Origin: Acinetobacter sp. Ac_5812
Lineage (GTDB): Bacteria > Pseudomonadota > Gammaproteobacteria > Pseudomonadales > Moraxellaceae
NCBI RefSeq assembly: GCF_013072695.1
Contig: NZ_LXUK01000022.1
Span: 555,084 to 619,083, forward strand
Direction: 5' to 3'
Length of the DNA stretch: 64,000 nucleotides
Shown here piece after piece: positions 8,344 to 16,692 of the stretch. The position numbers were made by a program, and so were the translations under genes. The notes under the pieces are model-generated. The model had not been told where the DNA came from. It was given only the letters and a program-made list of their open reading frames with translations, and did no database searches. Every line of letters starts with the position of its first letter. The stretch's first letter is position 1.

Positions 8344-9927
8344 TTAAGCCTTCCATAATTTCTCAAAACGCCACGTTGGAAAAATAGTATGTTCTGGGGC
8401 TAAGCCTCCAATATTTTTTGTGGCTGCATCAATGGTATGGCTAAATCCCCAGATCAGCATTCCACCACGTTCATGTTGAATTTTCTGTGCTTGGGTCAAA
8501 TACACTTTTCGCTTTGCTAAATCTGGTTCGGCAAGCGCCTTATAAAACAACTCACTATATTCAGGATCTTTAAAATTGATTTTATTGGTTGTTGAAATAG
8601 GTGCATCATTGACAACAGCAGTAGATAAATAGGGTGTACCGACATTGGTTGCGTTACTCGACAATTGCCATTTATTGCGGTCTGCTCCATTAAATGTAGC
8701 AGCATCGACTTGTTTGACTCGTATATTCACATTGGCATGTTTTGCTTGTTCTGCAAAGATCAGTGCAGGTTGGGCGCTGCCAGCAGGCGCAACAAGTTCA
8801 ACATTTAAACCATCTTTAAAACCAGCTTGTGCTAATAGTTTTTTTGCTTCCTCGATATTTTGCTGACGTTGGGGTAGGTTAAGAAAAGCAGGGTCCTGTG
8901 GTGAGTAGAGATCATTGGCAATACGTCCCTGACCATTTAGCCCACGTTGTACAAGCTCCTCACGATTGGCAATTAAACGAAATGCCTGACGGACTTTAGG
9001 ATCATTAAAAGGGGCTTGTTGCGTATTAAAGTCAAAACCATTATGGGTATTCGTTTCAGAACGAATGGTTTGAATATGTTTCGCCTGCTCCAGAATTTTA
9101 ATGTATTCAGGTGAAATGGCATTGGCGATATCAATTTGTCCTGCCAATAAGGCATTTAAACGCGAGACTTGATCTTTAAAATCAATCACCTCAAAACTGT
9201 CTGCATAAGGTTGATCCGCTTTAAAATAGTTTTCAAAACGGGTGAAGACAGAACGTTGACCGGGTATAAATTGTTTAACTTTATAAGGCCCAGCACCGAC
9301 TGGATTGTGGATTGGATCAAAGTCGGTAGGGACGATTCCACCAAAATTCACCCAAGTTTCAGGTAGTGCAACGAAACCAGCAATTGAATTGATAAAAGGA
9401 ATACGAACGGTATATTCATCTAATTTTTGAATGTGATCCCGATCAATCCATTGCACCAGATTTCGAAACGGTGAAGCAAGCTTTGGGTCAGTTAAACGTT
9501 TTACTGAGAAAATCACATCATCAGCAGTCATTGTTTTACCGTGATGGAATTCTAGACCTTTACGTAAACGAATGGTCCATTCACTCGCATTATGATTTGG
9601 CTCAGAAAATTCAGCCAAGGCAAGACGTGGCAGCATATTTTCATCCCATTCCCATAGCTTGTTATATATGGCAAAACCTCGGGTAATTCCTGCGCTTGAA
9701 GTAGACAGATGTGGATCTAAACTGCCTGACTGTTGTCCACCAATTAGACCCAATCGAATCGTTCCACCATGTTTGGGAGTGAGTGAAGATGGGCTCTGTA
9801 CTTCAGTACCCTTTTGTGGTGATTGATCGCAGCCAGACAAACTCCCTATTAAAGATACACTACCTACTGCGGTAAGACTTTGTGCTAAAAACTTTCGACG
9901 TGACAATAGAATTGATCGACTTGTCAT
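8344..9927 (-). CDS. ABC transporter substrate-binding lipoprotein, DppA/OppA family (SBP_bac_5), Tat-exported
   Basis: A 527-residue periplasmic binding protein of the dipeptide/oligopeptide/nickel family. The N-terminus has a Tat motif (SRRKFLA, residues 9-15), a hydrophobic stretch and a lipobox (LSGC, Cys 33), so it should be a folded, Tat-exported lipoprotein. Family features include KHGGTIRLGLIGG, the domain-I segment GLEFHHGKTMTADDVIFSVKRL, and NPVGAGPYKVKQFIPG. No permease or ATPase gene of this family lies beside it. It is transcribed alone, divergently from a TonB receptor, from a -24/-12 promoter matching the rest of the sulfur region. The ligand is unknown; a sulfur-containing peptide is an inference from context. 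Confidence 0.88.
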   Translation of the reverse strand: MTSRSILLSRRKFLAQSLTAVGSVSLIGSLSGCDQSPQKGTEVQSPSSLTPKHGGTIRLGLIGGQQSGSLDPHLSTSSAGITRGFAIYNKLWEWDENMLPRLALAEFSEPNHNASEWTIRLRKGLEFHHGKTMTADDVIFSVKRLTDPKLASPFRNLVQWIDRDHIQKLDEYTVRIPFINSIAGFVALPETWVNFGGIVPTDFDPIHNPVGAGPYKVKQFIPGQRSVFTRFENYFKADQPYADSFEVIDFKDQVSRLNALLAGQIDIANAISPEYIKILEQAKHIQTIRSETNTHNGFDFNTQQAPFNDPKVRQAFRLIANREELVQRGLNGQGRIANDLYSPQDPAFLNLPQRQQNIEEAKKLLAQAGFKDGLNVELVAPAGSAQPALIFAEQAKHANVNIRVKQVDAATFNGADRNKWQLSSNATNVGTPYLSTAVVNDAPISTTNKINFKDPEYSELFYKALAEPDLAKRKVYLTQAQKIQHERGGMLIWGFSHTIDAATKNIGGLAPEHTIFPTWRFEKLWKA

Positions 9928-9964
9928 TATAAATACTCATATTGGATAGTCATTTTTATGGACT

Positions 9965-9980
9965 TGCAGAATAAATGCCA
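9965..9980 (-). promoter_or_regulatory. Sigma-54 (-24/-12) promoter of the oligopeptide-type binding protein
   Basis: On the minus strand TGGCATTTATTCTGCA, GG/GC at canonical spacing. The predicted start is near 9954, about 27 nt before the ATG. Confidence 0.7.
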
Positions 9981-10031
9981 ATAATTTATTTATATTTATC
10001 AGTGTTTTAATTAATTATAGTTTTTGACTAC

Positions 10032-10047
10032 TGTCTTTATTCCAACA
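10032..10047 (-). promoter_or_regulatory. Candidate enhancer-binding-protein site between divergent sigma-54 promoters
   Basis: On the minus strand TGTTGGAATAAAGACA, identical at 14 of 16 positions to the site at 12894. It lies 51 bp from the leftward and 105 bp from the rightward -24/-12 elements. Confidence 0.55.
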
Positions 10048-10152
10048 AATCTGTTGAAAAAATAAACATTTATAAAGCTGATATCTAAATATATAAAAAT
10101 TAAAAACTATTAAATCAATATCTTGGGTGTTGTTTGGAGGCTGTTTAATGAT

Positions 10153-10168
10153 TGGCATAGGCCTTGCG
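10153..10168 (+). promoter_or_regulatory. Sigma-54 (-24/-12) promoter of the first TonB-dependent receptor
   Basis: TGGCATAGGCCTTGCG is the closest of the six to the -24/-12 consensus, preceded by T (TTGGCAT). The predicted start is near 10180, 23 nt before the ATG. Confidence 0.75.
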
Positions 10169-10202
10169 TAACGTACTGTAAATTTACTTTACTGAGTATG
10201 AT

Positions 10203-12815
10203 ATGAAGCAGCCTTTTCAATTAAAACCTTTAGTGATTGCCTTAGCCTTTTCGGGGGCATCTTTACCCATACATGTGTTTGCCGAAGAAACCCAAAATAC
10301 ATCGGCAAATACTGAAAGTGATGTAATTACTTTGGCAGATGTCGTGGTGACTGGTGCAAATAAAAAACAAACTGTTGTTCCCAACCGTAAAGTGACTTCA
10401 ATCTATGGAACGGATAGCTCAGTATTAGACACACCTCGTGTGGTGTCCCAAGTATCGGAACAACAATTTCGTGAAGATGTGATCCGTAGTGCAGATGATC
10501 TTGTTAAATATGCGCCAAGTATTACCCGAGGTGGAGGACAAAATGCCAATTTCGCACCACAGATACGGGGGCAAAATTCAGAGGTCTTCCAAGATAGTCA
10601 ACGGATTTATAGTACGCGTCATCCGACTAATTTAAATGCATATGAAGCGGCTGATATTGTGGCAGGGCCGACGGGAGTGATTTTTGCACCTACTTCGGGT
10701 TCAGGTGGATATATTAATTATCTCACTAAAAAACCTAATTTTAATAAAGCAGAAACAACGATTTCTGGTTCAGTTGGTTCAATTTATGCAGGGAAAGGTA
10801 CAGAACCTAATTTTTCTGTCAGTATTGATCATACAGCTCCGATCTCTAAAGAACTTGCATTTCGTGTCAGTGCAACAGCCCAAAAAACTGATGATTATTA
10901 TGACAATGTGAAAAATAATTTTAATGCATTCTATGGTGCCTTAGCTTGGCGTCCAGATGATAGTCTGCGTGTTGACTGGAATATAAGTTATGACGATTAT
11001 TATGATTTTAATGTGACACATGGTTGGAATAGGGCAACACAACAATCTGTTGATAACCGTCAGTATTACAAAGGTAGAGCTACGCCAATTATTCAAAATG
11101 GTTCAGCTTTCTGGTCACCTGTATTTGAATCTGGAGCTGCGAATTCCAAAGTGATTGGTTGGCAGAATCGACAAAAGAATGATAAAAACCAATATATTGC
11201 TGTAGGCCCAGTTCAAACAACACCTTTACCTAATGCAACAGCAAATCAGGCTGGAACGATTCGAGGTTGGGTCTATGATCCATCTATACCTGGCAATGGC
11301 TTGGTCAAACTAGACGATAATATTTCTGGTCGAAGTGAAGATAAAAATAGTGCCAAACGATTCAGCACCCAATTAAAATTAGTTAAAGATTTGAATACGC
11401 ATTGGTCTGTTTCTAATAGTACGCTTTATCAAAACAATAAGGATTTAGGTGATTCAGTTGGGAGTTTCTTTACTGATCTGGAACATGAGTTATTTGATAA
11501 TCGTCTAGAATTCCTTGCAGATTATGAATTCGAGTTGTTTGGCCTGAAAGTGAATAATAAAAGCAGTACAGGAGGCGCATTTCGCCGTGAGGAATTTACT
11601 TCTTTAGCGGCAAATAATAGTTTTAATATTAATCCTTATGATCTGACCAATGATCCTTCTCAAAAAAATCCTGGAGATTTACTGGGGTTGGTCAATAATG
11701 GCAGTTCAACAGGAGGTTGGATTGGACAAGCTGGTGTTCCTCAATATTCTCAGTACTTTGGTTATTTAAATCTATCAAGAATGTATCCAGTCGGCCATGG
11801 TTTATATGCTGAAAAAGGGGGGTTCCCTCCCAATGGTGGTGGTGCTGTTTATACAGGAACAGGGTCTTGGGATACGTGGAGTGTGTTTACTCAGCAGAAC
11901 TTTACTTTTAATGATGTGTTTGGCATTAATCTTGGGGTTAATCACAGTTCAATCAAAGCCAAACTGGAAAACCCGTTGGTCTTATTGCCGACAGATGTCC
12001 GTTCAGATCGCAATAAGTATAGTTTGCTCAGTTATCAAGCCAGTACATTTATCAAGCCAACAGAAAAAAGTACCCTGTATTTTACCTATGATAAGAGCAC
12101 TGCACTCAACACAGGTGTTTTTGGCCCATTTCTAATTTGGGGGGCAGGCAATCAACTGAATCCTTTGGCTTTTGACAGTCAAAGTGAATTAAAAGAATTA
12201 GGATTTAAATATGAGCCGATCATCGATCAACTATTTCTGACATTGAGCGGATTTGAGCAGAAGCGAGATTTATCACCTGATACCAATGGCAATATGGCGC
12301 GTTTTGAAGTGAAAGGGATTGAATCGTCACTACGCTGGCAGCTCCAAAAAAATATTGCAATAGGTGGTAACTTAGCCTATTTAAATGCTGAATATAGCTC
12401 AATTATTCCGGCAGGTTTTTCTCCCTTTGGCTTCCATGCAGACAATGCGACTGTCTGGGGGGACAGTAATGGGTTAAACCAGCGTAAAGCAGGTCGTTAT
12501 GATGCGGCGGGCATTCCGAAATACGCTGCCAGTGCTTATGTGGATTATCAACATCAGTCAGGTTTTGGTGTAAATCTCTCAGGCTGGTGGACCAGTAACT
12601 GGTATACCAATTTAAGCCAGACGGTTAAAGTTCCAAATAATTATAATTTAGATTTGGGATTATACTATCGACAACCTCAATGGACTGTGGGCTTAAATAT
12701 TCTGAATTTAACTAATGAACGTAATTTTGTGAATGGTTTAGCTGGCGCAAATAGTGAATTCTTACAACCAATGCGTCCACTCACGGTGCAGGGACAATTT
12801 AGTTATAAATTTTAA
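10203..12815 (+). CDS. TonB-dependent outer-membrane receptor (siderophore-receptor-like)
   Basis: An 870-residue outer-membrane transporter. It has a signal peptide (MKQPFQLKPLVIALAFSGASLPIHVFA), a TonB box near DVVVTGANKK (~48-57), and a plug domain (TPRVVSQVSEQQFREDVIRSADDLVKYAPSI...IRGQ, then GPTGVIFAPTSGSGGYINYLTKKP). A large barrel ends in a C-terminal Phe (VQGQFSYKF). The plug resembles the FhuA/FpvA siderophore-receptor family, but there is no Fur box. The -24/-12 promoter and the sulfur-gene neighbours suggest import of an organosulfur compound instead. A terminator follows at 12838. Confidence 0.9.
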   Translation: MKQPFQLKPLVIALAFSGASLPIHVFAEETQNTSANTESDVITLADVVVTGANKKQTVVPNRKVTSIYGTDSSVLDTPRVVSQVSEQQFREDVIRSADDLVKYAPSITRGGGQNANFAPQIRGQNSEVFQDSQRIYSTRHPTNLNAYEAADIVAGPTGVIFAPTSGSGGYINYLTKKPNFNKAETTISGSVGSIYAGKGTEPNFSVSIDHTAPISKELAFRVSATAQKTDDYYDNVKNNFNAFYGALAWRPDDSLRVDWNISYDDYYDFNVTHGWNRATQQSVDNRQYYKGRATPIIQNGSAFWSPVFESGAANSKVIGWQNRQKNDKNQYIAVGPVQTTPLPNATANQAGTIRGWVYDPSIPGNGLVKLDDNISGRSEDKNSAKRFSTQLKLVKDLNTHWSVSNSTLYQNNKDLGDSVGSFFTDLEHELFDNRLEFLADYEFELFGLKVNNKSSTGGAFRREEFTSLAANNSFNINPYDLTNDPSQKNPGDLLGLVNNGSSTGGWIGQAGVPQYSQYFGYLNLSRMYPVGHGLYAEKGGFPPNGGGAVYTGTGSWDTWSVFTQQNFTFNDVFGINLGVNHSSIKAKLENPLVLLPTDVRSDRNKYSLLSYQASTFIKPTEKSTLYFTYDKSTALNTGVFGPFLIWGAGNQLNPLAFDSQSELKELGFKYEPIIDQLFLTLSGFEQKRDLSPDTNGNMARFEVKGIESSLRWQLQKNIAIGGNLAYLNAEYSSIIPAGFSPFGFHADNATVWGDSNGLNQRKAGRYDAAGIPKYAASAYVDYQHQSGFGVNLSGWWTSNWYTNLSQTVKVPNNYNLDLGLYYRQPQWTVGLNILNLTNERNFVNGLAGANSEFLQPMRPLTVQGQFSYKF

Positions 12816-12837
12816 ATACATGAAATATTTTTAATTC

Positions 12838-12867
12838 TAAATAGCCATACAGATGTATGGCTATTTT
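12838..12867 (+). terminator. Rho-independent terminator of the first TonB-dependent receptor gene
   Basis: AATAGCCATAC pairs with GTATGGCTATT around an AGAT loop, followed by TTTTC. Confidence 0.85.
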
Positions 12868-12893
12868 TTCTTTCACTTTTCAAAAATAAATGA

Positions 12894-12909
12894 TGTTGGA
12901 ATAACAACA
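12894..12909 (+). promoter_or_regulatory. Candidate enhancer-binding-protein site upstream of the second receptor
   Basis: TGTTGGAATAACAACA, an imperfect palindrome 94 bp upstream of the -24/-12 element at 13004. It differs at three positions from the perfect palindrome at 4753. Confidence 0.55.
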
Positions 12910-13003
12910 ACAACATAGAGAAAAATGTTTATCTATCAGCAAAATCTAATCATAAGTTTTATTTTTATTTTTTAAGATATTGAAATTTATAGAATAAATT
13001 AAG

Positions 13004-13019
13004 TGGCATGGAAGTTGCC
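13004..13019 (+). promoter_or_regulatory. Sigma-54 (-24/-12) promoter of the second TonB-dependent receptor operon
   Basis: TGGCATGGAAGTTGCC, GG/GC at canonical spacing. The predicted start is near 13030, 24 nt before the ATG at 13054; an AATGGAG ribosome-binding sequence lies between. Confidence 0.7.
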
Positions 13020-13053
13020 AATATAAGAATAGATTTATTTAAATGGAGTCACC

Positions 13054-15387
13054 ATGTTTAAGGTCACAAAAATTAGGCAGAGTATTTTAACTGCTATGTG
13101 GGGAGTAACAGCGAGTGTTTCGACATTGGCTTTGGCAAATGAAGAGATCGATACAGGCATCACAGCTGAGCAACAGGTGCAGGTGGTGAATGCAAAAGAT
13201 GTCAAAAAGTTAAGTGATGTGATTGTAACAGCACAATATCGAGCACAAAATATTCAAAAAGTTCCAACTGCGATTACGGCTGTTTCTGGTAAAGATTTGG
13301 CTGCCAAGGGCTCAACCTTTATTGGTGATGTTTTAACGTATACACCGAATGCAGCAGCGGAAAATCCAGATGGTGATAGCCGACCACGTTGGTATATCCG
13401 CGGTTTGGGTACAGGGGATGTTGCTGCATCGACTGTGTTCCCTGTTGGAATTTATGCAGATGGTGTTTATTTGAATGCACCCGTTGCAGGTGCAGGAGAC
13501 TTATTCGATCTAGAGCGGATCGAGGTTTTACGTGGGCCACAGGGGACGCTCTACGGTAAAAATACTACAGCAGGTGCGGTTAATTATATTTCTAAAAGAC
13601 CAACTTTCTCAGAAAAACCAAATGGCTATGCAACGATAGGTGTAGGTGATCATAACCTACGTACTTTCGAGGGGGCTGCCAATGGCAAAGTCTCAGACAA
13701 TATTGCAGTGCGGGGAGCTTTTTACTCTGAAGATCGTGATGGTTATGCAAAGAATTTGGCTAACGGTGAAGATTATGGTGATGTTGATAAGAAATCTTTC
13801 CGTTTCCAGATTTTAGGTAAAGTGAATGACCAATGGAATGCATTAGTTAATTTACATAGTCAAACCTATAATGGTTTAGGAAACAATGGTTCCTTAAGTA
13901 TAGGCAAATATTGGGGCATCTATGAAAGACCAGAAGGGCGTAATACCAATTTAGATTTAGATGAAAGTAATAAAATTCAGCATGATGGCGCTTCATTCAC
14001 TTTAAATGGAGATTTAGGAGGGGGCCATAGCTTTACCTCAATCACGGCTTTTGACAAGACCACACAAAAGTCGATTTCAGATGGTGATTACACCCCTTAT
14101 GATGTTGCGCGAAGTTATAGCGATAATGAATGGCGTCAATATAGCCAAGAGTTTCGAATTTCATCCGATGCGAACAAACGTTTAAGTTGGATTGCAGGAT
14201 TACATTATTTTAACGAAGAATTAGATTCTACGGGTGTAAGTGCACGGGTCAAGAAAACTTTGCCAAATGGTGCTGCTGCACAGACGGCATCAACTCCTGC
14301 ATTTAGAGACATTACTTATAATCAAGCCACACAAAGTTTTGCCGTATTTGGAAATAGTACCTATAAATTTACAGATAAATTTAAGGTAACTGGTGGATTA
14401 CGCTGGACCAGTGAAGAAAAAGATATTGATCTCGACCTAACTCAGATTACAACAGGCGACTACACCAAAGGGAGTTGGTGGAAAAAAGATGGGTATAGCA
14501 ATGCCATCTATAACCCAACTCCAAATGCGAACGGTTCAACAAGCCGTAAGAAAACATGGAATGAGTTGACCTATGACATTACACCAGAATATGAAATTAC
14601 ACCTGATTTAAATACTTATTTTAGATTTGCACGTGGATTCCGTTCAGGTGGTTTTAATACAGGTTTATCCAGTAGCCTCACTCAACTTGCGGACGTTAAC
14701 CCTGAATATTTAAACAGTTACGAGCTCGGTTTGAAATCTAGCTTACTGGGTGGGGACTTAGTCGCAAATGCCAATATTTTCTATTATGACTATAAAGATA
14801 TCCAGACCAATTTATTAGTTGCAACAGAGGGGCAAGGGGGCGGTGTTACTTCAGTTTTAGCCAATGGGCCAAAAGCAGAAGTGAAAGGTGCAGAGTTAGA
14901 GCTTGATTATTTAGCCACTGAAAATCTACGTTTACGTTTTGCAGGTGCTTATTTAGATAGTGAATATACTGACTTTGTTGACAAGAACCCTGTAACCAAT
15001 GTGGTCAATGCTGACAATACTGGTAATCGTCTTGTTCGCTCGCCTAAATATACCGTCGGTATTGGCGGTGAATATACTTTCAACTTAAATGATGGTGCTC
15101 GTATCGTTGTTGGTACTGACGCAAGCTATCGTGATCGTGAATACTTCTTGGTGAATCGCCAAGACTACTCAGTTGATCCAATCCTCAGCCAAAAAGCCTA
15201 TACCTTATGGAATGCCAATATTGGTTATCACAGCGCAAATAATAAATATCAGGTCAATACTTATGTGAAGAATTTGCTGAATGAAGAATATCAGGTACAT
15301 GGTCGTCCAAATGGCCCAGTAGGCCAATATGTTTTAACCTACGGAAACCCACGCCAAGTTGGTGTTTCATTGACTGCAAGATTCTAA
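13054..15387 (+). CDS. TonB-dependent outer-membrane receptor (first gene of the receptor/monooxygenase operon)
   Basis: A 777-residue receptor with a signal peptide (to ~residue 28, ALA) and a TonB box/plug start LSDVIVTAQYRAQNIQKVPTAITAVSGKDLAAKG. The plug motif is RIEVLRGPQGTLYGKNTTAGAVNYISKRP, and the C-terminus ends GVSLTARF. The plug is of the type common in broad-substrate receptors (CirA/BtuB-like superfamily) rather than the siderophore type of the gene before it. It is followed 18 bp later by a flavin monooxygenase, so receptor and enzyme are probably co-transcribed; this links the transported ligand to an FMNH2-dependent oxidation. Confidence 0.9.
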   Translation: MFKVTKIRQSILTAMWGVTASVSTLALANEEIDTGITAEQQVQVVNAKDVKKLSDVIVTAQYRAQNIQKVPTAITAVSGKDLAAKGSTFIGDVLTYTPNAAAENPDGDSRPRWYIRGLGTGDVAASTVFPVGIYADGVYLNAPVAGAGDLFDLERIEVLRGPQGTLYGKNTTAGAVNYISKRPTFSEKPNGYATIGVGDHNLRTFEGAANGKVSDNIAVRGAFYSEDRDGYAKNLANGEDYGDVDKKSFRFQILGKVNDQWNALVNLHSQTYNGLGNNGSLSIGKYWGIYERPEGRNTNLDLDESNKIQHDGASFTLNGDLGGGHSFTSITAFDKTTQKSISDGDYTPYDVARSYSDNEWRQYSQEFRISSDANKRLSWIAGLHYFNEELDSTGVSARVKKTLPNGAAAQTASTPAFRDITYNQATQSFAVFGNSTYKFTDKFKVTGGLRWTSEEKDIDLDLTQITTGDYTKGSWWKKDGYSNAIYNPTPNANGSTSRKKTWNELTYDITPEYEITPDLNTYFRFARGFRSGGFNTGLSSSLTQLADVNPEYLNSYELGLKSSLLGGDLVANANIFYYDYKDIQTNLLVATEGQGGGVTSVLANGPKAEVKGAELELDYLATENLRLRFAGAYLDSEYTDFVDKNPVTNVVNADNTGNRLVRSPKYTVGIGGEYTFNLNDGARIVVGTDASYRDREYFLVNRQDYSVDPILSQKAYTLWNANIGYHSANNKYQVNTYVKNLLNEEYQVHGRPNGPVGQYVLTYGNPRQVGVSLTARF

Positions 15388-15405
15388 ATTATAAGGAAAA
15401 ATACG

Positions 15406-16599
15406 ATGGGAATTGAATTTTTTACTCGCCTGCCGTTACACGGTGAAGCTGAATTTTTAGCAGGTGATCCTCGAAATCGTGGTGATTGGGCACGAGTACC
15501 TGGCGTAGAAAATACGGGAGCGACATCTAACTATCAAGTCGGGGATGACTTTACTTATATTGACTATTTAGCACAGGTGGCGCGCGCAGCAGAAATCAAT
15601 GGTTTCGCAGGTGCTTTGATGGTCAATGCACCAACAGGAGAGGAGCCTTGGACGGTGTGTTCGCTATTAGCCAGAGAAACCAAGCGACTGAATTTTGTGA
15701 CTGCATTCCAGCCTTATCACTTTAGTCCATATAACGCCGTACAAAGTGCAGCAACCTACCAACGTGCAACAGGTAACCGTCTGGTGTGGAATATCATTAA
15801 TGGAGGTTCTGAATTCATTCAGCGTCAAGTTGGCGACGCTACGCCTCATGATGACCGTTATATTCGTGCCGCAGAATTTTTAGATGTGGTGAAAGGATAT
15901 TGGCACAATGAATCATTCCATTACCAAGGCAAATATTATTCTGCTGAGGGCGGAGGATTGAAATATCCGCTCAACAAGGCTGAGCTACCTATCATTTGTA
16001 CTGCAGGTTCTTCTGAAGCTGCACGTGAGTTTGGCGCAAAGCACGCAGATTATTATTTAATGCGTGCTGAAAAACCAAGTGAGATTGCCGCATTGATTGC
16101 GGATGTGCGTCAACGTGCTGCGAAGTATGGTCGAGATAACATCAAGTTTGGTCTATCCATTGATACAATTGCTCGCCGTAGCGAACAGGAAGCTTTGGCA
16201 GAGGCACAACGTTATTTAGATGAAGCAGCAGAGAAGCAACGTTTGCATGCTTCAGCTGCTCATGCAGGACTCAGATCAGCGCGAGTACTCAGTTTTGAAA
16301 AAGAATATGCGGATAAAGATGGAAGCAAAAATGTGAATGATTTCTTCATTCATCCCAATGTTTGGTCTGGCTTTGGCTACATTGGTATCCCTCCAGGTGT
16401 TGCTTTGGTGGGTAGCTACCAACAGATTGTTGAACGTATTAAGGAATATAACAGTATTGGAATTGACTTGTTCTTCCTTGCCGGTTATCCGCATTTAGAA
16501 GAAGCTTATCGTTTAGGTGAACACGTTCTGCCACATTTTAAAAACCAACGTCAGGCATTACAACGTATACCCGAAGAATCAAAGTATCGTATTGCTTAG
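15406..16599 (+). CDS. FMNH2-dependent monooxygenase, SsuD-related (LLM class)
   Basis: A 397-residue paralogue of the enzyme at 4912, sharing the N-terminal FFTRLPLHGEAE, the INGGSEFIQRQVGD region, HPNVWSGFGYIG, ALVGSYQQIVERIKEY and YPHLEEAYRLGEHVLP. It departs from SsuD at two places: TWGEP becomes YLMRAEKP, and the SVGxxR loop is replaced by a longer segment (ASAAHAGLRSARVLSFEKEYADKDG). A different sulfonate or sulfone substrate is likely. A ribosome-binding sequence (AAGGAAAAA) precedes the ATG. It is co-transcribed with the receptor upstream. Confidence 0.87.
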   Translation: MGIEFFTRLPLHGEAEFLAGDPRNRGDWARVPGVENTGATSNYQVGDDFTYIDYLAQVARAAEINGFAGALMVNAPTGEEPWTVCSLLARETKRLNFVTAFQPYHFSPYNAVQSAATYQRATGNRLVWNIINGGSEFIQRQVGDATPHDDRYIRAAEFLDVVKGYWHNESFHYQGKYYSAEGGGLKYPLNKAELPIICTAGSSEAAREFGAKHADYYLMRAEKPSEIAALIADVRQRAAKYGRDNIKFGLSIDTIARRSEQEALAEAQRYLDEAAEKQRLHASAAHAGLRSARVLSFEKEYADKDGSKNVNDFFIHPNVWSGFGYIGIPPGVALVGSYQQIVERIKEYNSIGIDLFFLAGYPHLEEAYRLGEHVLPHFKNQRQALQRIPEESKYRIA

Positions 16600-16619
16600 A
16601 ATCGCTCTCAATCCTATTC

Positions 16620-16650
16620 AACCAAGACTTTAACTAGAAGTCTTGGTTTG
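16620..16650 (+). terminator. Terminator or attenuating hairpin before the FMN reductase gene
   Basis: AACCAAGACTT pairs with AAGTCTTGGTT (7-nt loop), followed by TGTT. It falls inside the longest possible reading frame of the next gene, which supports the later ATG at 16693. Confidence 0.7.
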
Positions 16651-16692
16651 TTCCATATAAGTCAAAGTATTAATTTTTCTAAAGGTCAAGTA

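Noticed and set aside
10203..15387. Assigning both receptors to siderophore uptake
   Set aside because: No Fur box lies upstream and both sit behind -24/-12 promoters among organosulfur genes; the sequence family alone does not fix the ligand.
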